This document shows, one piece after another, positions 6,109 through 7,338 of a stretch of 7,338 nucleotides of DNA. Source of the stretch: Bacteroidales bacterium (GTDB lineage: Bacteria > Bacteroidota > Bacteroidia > Bacteroidales > VadinHA17); NCBI GenBank assembly GCA_025455505.1, contig JALOMK010000140.1, positions 1 through 7,338 on the forward strand, written 5' to 3'. Position 1 is the stretch's first letter, and every line of letters begins with the position of its first letter. A program made the translations under genes and the position numbers. The notes below the pieces were generated by a model. The model searched no databases. It saw only the letters and a program-made list of their open reading frames with translations, and was not told the DNA's origin.

Positions 6109-7020
6109 ATGAACAAAGAGAGAAAGGAAATCAATAAGGAAAAGCTAAAGGCCCTTGAGGTTACACTCGGAAAAATCGAGAAGGATTTCGGCAAGGGTAC
6201 GATAATGAAACTGGGAGACCATGCAATTGATAATATACAGGTTATTTCAACCGGATCAATAGGTCTTGATGCTGCACTTGGGATTGGCGGCTTCCCAAGG
6301 GGCATAGATGCAGAACATACTTTTGACAGGAACTATGCCGAGAAACTCGGTGTCGATGTTGAGAACCTGCTGATATCGCAACCTGATAACGGGGAACAGG
6401 CTCTCGAAATAGCAGATAACCTTATCAGGTCAGGAGCTATTGACGTAATTGTGATTGACTCTGTTGCCGCCCTCACTCCGAAAGCTGAAATAGAAGGAGA
6501 AATGGGCGATTCAAAAATGGGTCTGCAGGCCCGGCTCATGTCCCAGGCTCTCCGGAAACTGACTGCAAACATTAACAAGACAAACACCTCCTGCATTTTT
6601 ATCAATCAGCTCAGGGACAAGATTGGAGTGATGTTCGGCAATCCTGAAACTACAACAGGGGGTAACGCTCTTAAGTTCTATGCATCGGTAAGGGTCGATA
6701 TAAGGAAGACTAACCAGTTGAAAGAAGGAGAGGAAATTATCGGCAGCCGCACACGTGTTAAGATTGTGAAGAACAAGCTTGCTCCTCCTTTCAGGAAGGC
6801 CGACTTTGATATACTGTATGGTGAAGGCATTTCGCAGCTTGGTGAAATTGTGGACCTTGGTGTTGATTTCGAGATAATAAAGAAAAGCGGCTCCTGGTTC
6901 AGCTATGGTGACACCAAAATTGGACAGGGAAGGGAGGCCGTGAAACAGATACTCAAAGACAACCCCGAACTGTATGACGAACTCAGGGGAAAAGTGTCGG
7001 AAGCCCTGAAGAAACCTTAA
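6109..7020 (+). CDS. recA: Recombinase RecA with an in-frame deletion of the Walker A region, probably non-functional as written
   Basis: RecA forms ATP-dependent filaments on single-stranded DNA, drives strand exchange and triggers LexA cleavage. The 303-residue product is clearly RecA. The N-terminal oligomerisation region is at 1-47. Most core motifs are present: E69 (E. coli E96) in IDAEH, the Walker B strand VIVIDS with D117, loop L1 (about 129-142), Q167 in FINQ, and loop L2 [10 protein letters not shown] (176-185). The C-terminal domain continues to about 300. Between GGFPRG (G65) and I66-D-A-E-H, 33 residues are missing relative to E. coli RecA (residues 60-92), including the P-loop GPESSGKT. 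The frame is unbroken. Without Walker A and its flanking core strands, ATP binding and probably folding should fail. Adding 33 residues restores a family-like length of about 336. The C-terminus ends in KKP without the acidic tail of E. coli RecA. Second gene after bcp (6-nt gap). Confidence 0.93.
   Translation: MNKERKEINKEKLKALEVTLGKIEKDFGKGTIMKLGDHAIDNIQVISTGSIGLDAALGIGGFPRGIDAEHTFDRNYAEKLGVDVENLLISQPDNGEQALEIADNLIRSGAIDVIVIDSVAALTPKAEIEGEMGDSKMGLQARLMSQALRKLTANINKTNTSCIFINQLRDKIGVMFGNPETTTGGNALKFYASVRVDIRKTNQLKEGEEIIGSRTRVKIVKNKLAPPFRKADFDILYGEGISQLGEIVDLGVDFEIIKKSGSWFSYGDTKIGQGREAVKQILKDNPELYDELRGKVSEALKKP
6301..6306 (+). other. Deletion junction in recA (99-bp in-frame loss)
   Basis: The codons GGC (G65, 6301-6303) and ATA (I66, 6304-6306) are adjacent here. 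In RecA proteins they flank a conserved block of 33 residues that holds the ATP-binding P-loop. The exact breakpoint is uncertain by a base or so because the lost bases cannot be seen. No insertion or obvious repeat is visible at the join. Confidence 0.8.
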
Positions 7021-7050
7021 AACAATAAAACACTTTAACTGTCTGAAGCT

Positions 7051-7338
7051 ATGAAAAACATTCAGCTGGCTGCACTTTTCATTGTGCTTGCCATGACCTC
7101 CTCATGCAAATCTGAAAAGAAAGCAAGCCCGGTCGATACTCCTGCGATCGACAACAGTCTTACAGCCGAAGAAAAGGCTGCCGGAGTAATGACTCCTGAG
7201 ATAATGTGGAAATTCAGGAGACTTGGTTCCTTCGCGCTCTCTCCAGACGGGAAAAGTGTTATCTATACACTTACAGATATTGACCTTGCCACTGAGAAAA
7301 GGGTGACAAATATCTACAGGCAAAACCTGCCTTCCGGA
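7051..7338 (+). CDS. S9-family peptidase lipoprotein (prolyl oligopeptidase type), N-terminal part, cut by window edge
   Basis: The frame is open from the ATG at 7051 to the right edge (96 codons, no stop). Residues 1-18 are a lipoprotein signal (LAALFIVLAMTSSC) with the lipidated cysteine at C19, so the protein should be anchored in the outer membrane or periplasm. After a polar tether (about 20-45) comes TPEIMWKFRRLGSFALSPDG and KSVIYTLTDIDLATEKRVTN. This is the first blade of the beta-propeller at the start of S9 dipeptidyl or acylaminoacyl peptidases from Bacteroidota. The catalytic alpha/beta-hydrolase domain lies beyond the window, so activity cannot be judged. It begins 31 nt after the recA stop on the same strand with no terminator between, so read-through from bcp-recA is possible. 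Confidence 0.8.
   Translation, partial: MKNIQLAALFIVLAMTSSCKSEKKASPVDTPAIDNSLTAEEKAAGVMTPEIMWKFRRLGSFALSPDGKSVIYTLTDIDLATEKRVTNIYRQNLPSG

Noticed and set aside
6301..6306. Intein or intron scar as the reason for the missing recA block
   Set aside because: RecA inteins add sequence rather than remove conserved residues, and no splicing motif or insertion remnant is visible at the junction. A simple deletion explains it.

Overview
The window looks like a chromosomal segment of a Bacteroidota bacterium, probably of the order Bacteroidales. The grounds are the protein families present (a secreted M64 peptidase, a DUF6249-like membrane protein, a short ClpS and a bcp-recA pair), the general lack of Shine-Dalgarno sequences, and two exact matches to the Bacteroidota -7 promoter element TAnnTTTG upstream of genes. 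Nearly all of the sequence is coding. There are no RNA genes, insertion sequences or CRISPR arrays, and no gene-free gap exceeds 130 bases.

Layout. Positions 1-629 (-) hold the N-terminal part of an MscS/YbdG-type mechanosensitive channel, cut by the left edge. It is divergent from a secreted M64 (IgA-peptidase-like) zinc metallopeptidase at 725-1999 (+). A small DUF6249-like membrane protein (2127-2471, -) converges on the peptidase, and the gap between them contains a large nested hairpin that fits a terminator for the minus-strand gene. Divergent from the DUF6249-like gene are an ECF sigma factor (about 2588-3181, +) and an overlapping two-helix membrane protein (3174-3590, +), which is plausibly its partner or anti-sigma. 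A 12-bp tandem duplication fills the short gap to the convergent clpS (3616-3897, -). clpS lies 2 nt downstream of a secreted TPR plus double-SPOR protein (3900-5543, -). Divergent from that gene is a bcp (PrxQ-type peroxiredoxin) and recA pair on the + strand (5641-7020), followed by the start of an S9-family peptidase lipoprotein (7051 to the right edge).

Functionally this is mostly housekeeping, envelope and stress-response content: osmotic protection (MscS), envelope or extracellular proteolysis (M64, S9), an envelope-linked sigma module, N-end-rule proteolysis (ClpS), peroxide detoxification (Bcp) and recombination/SOS (RecA).

The outstanding oddity is recA. The reading frame is intact and both flanks are well conserved, but 33 residues are missing in frame. 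The missing block corresponds to E. coli RecA residues 60-92 and includes the whole Walker A ATP-binding loop. The protein reads GGFPRG directly into IDAEH. As written it should not bind ATP. This is either an assembly or sample artefact or a real defective allele. I see no convincing new multi-gene system; the recA deletion, the unassigned sigma-factor partner and the structured intergenic regions are the points most worth checking.
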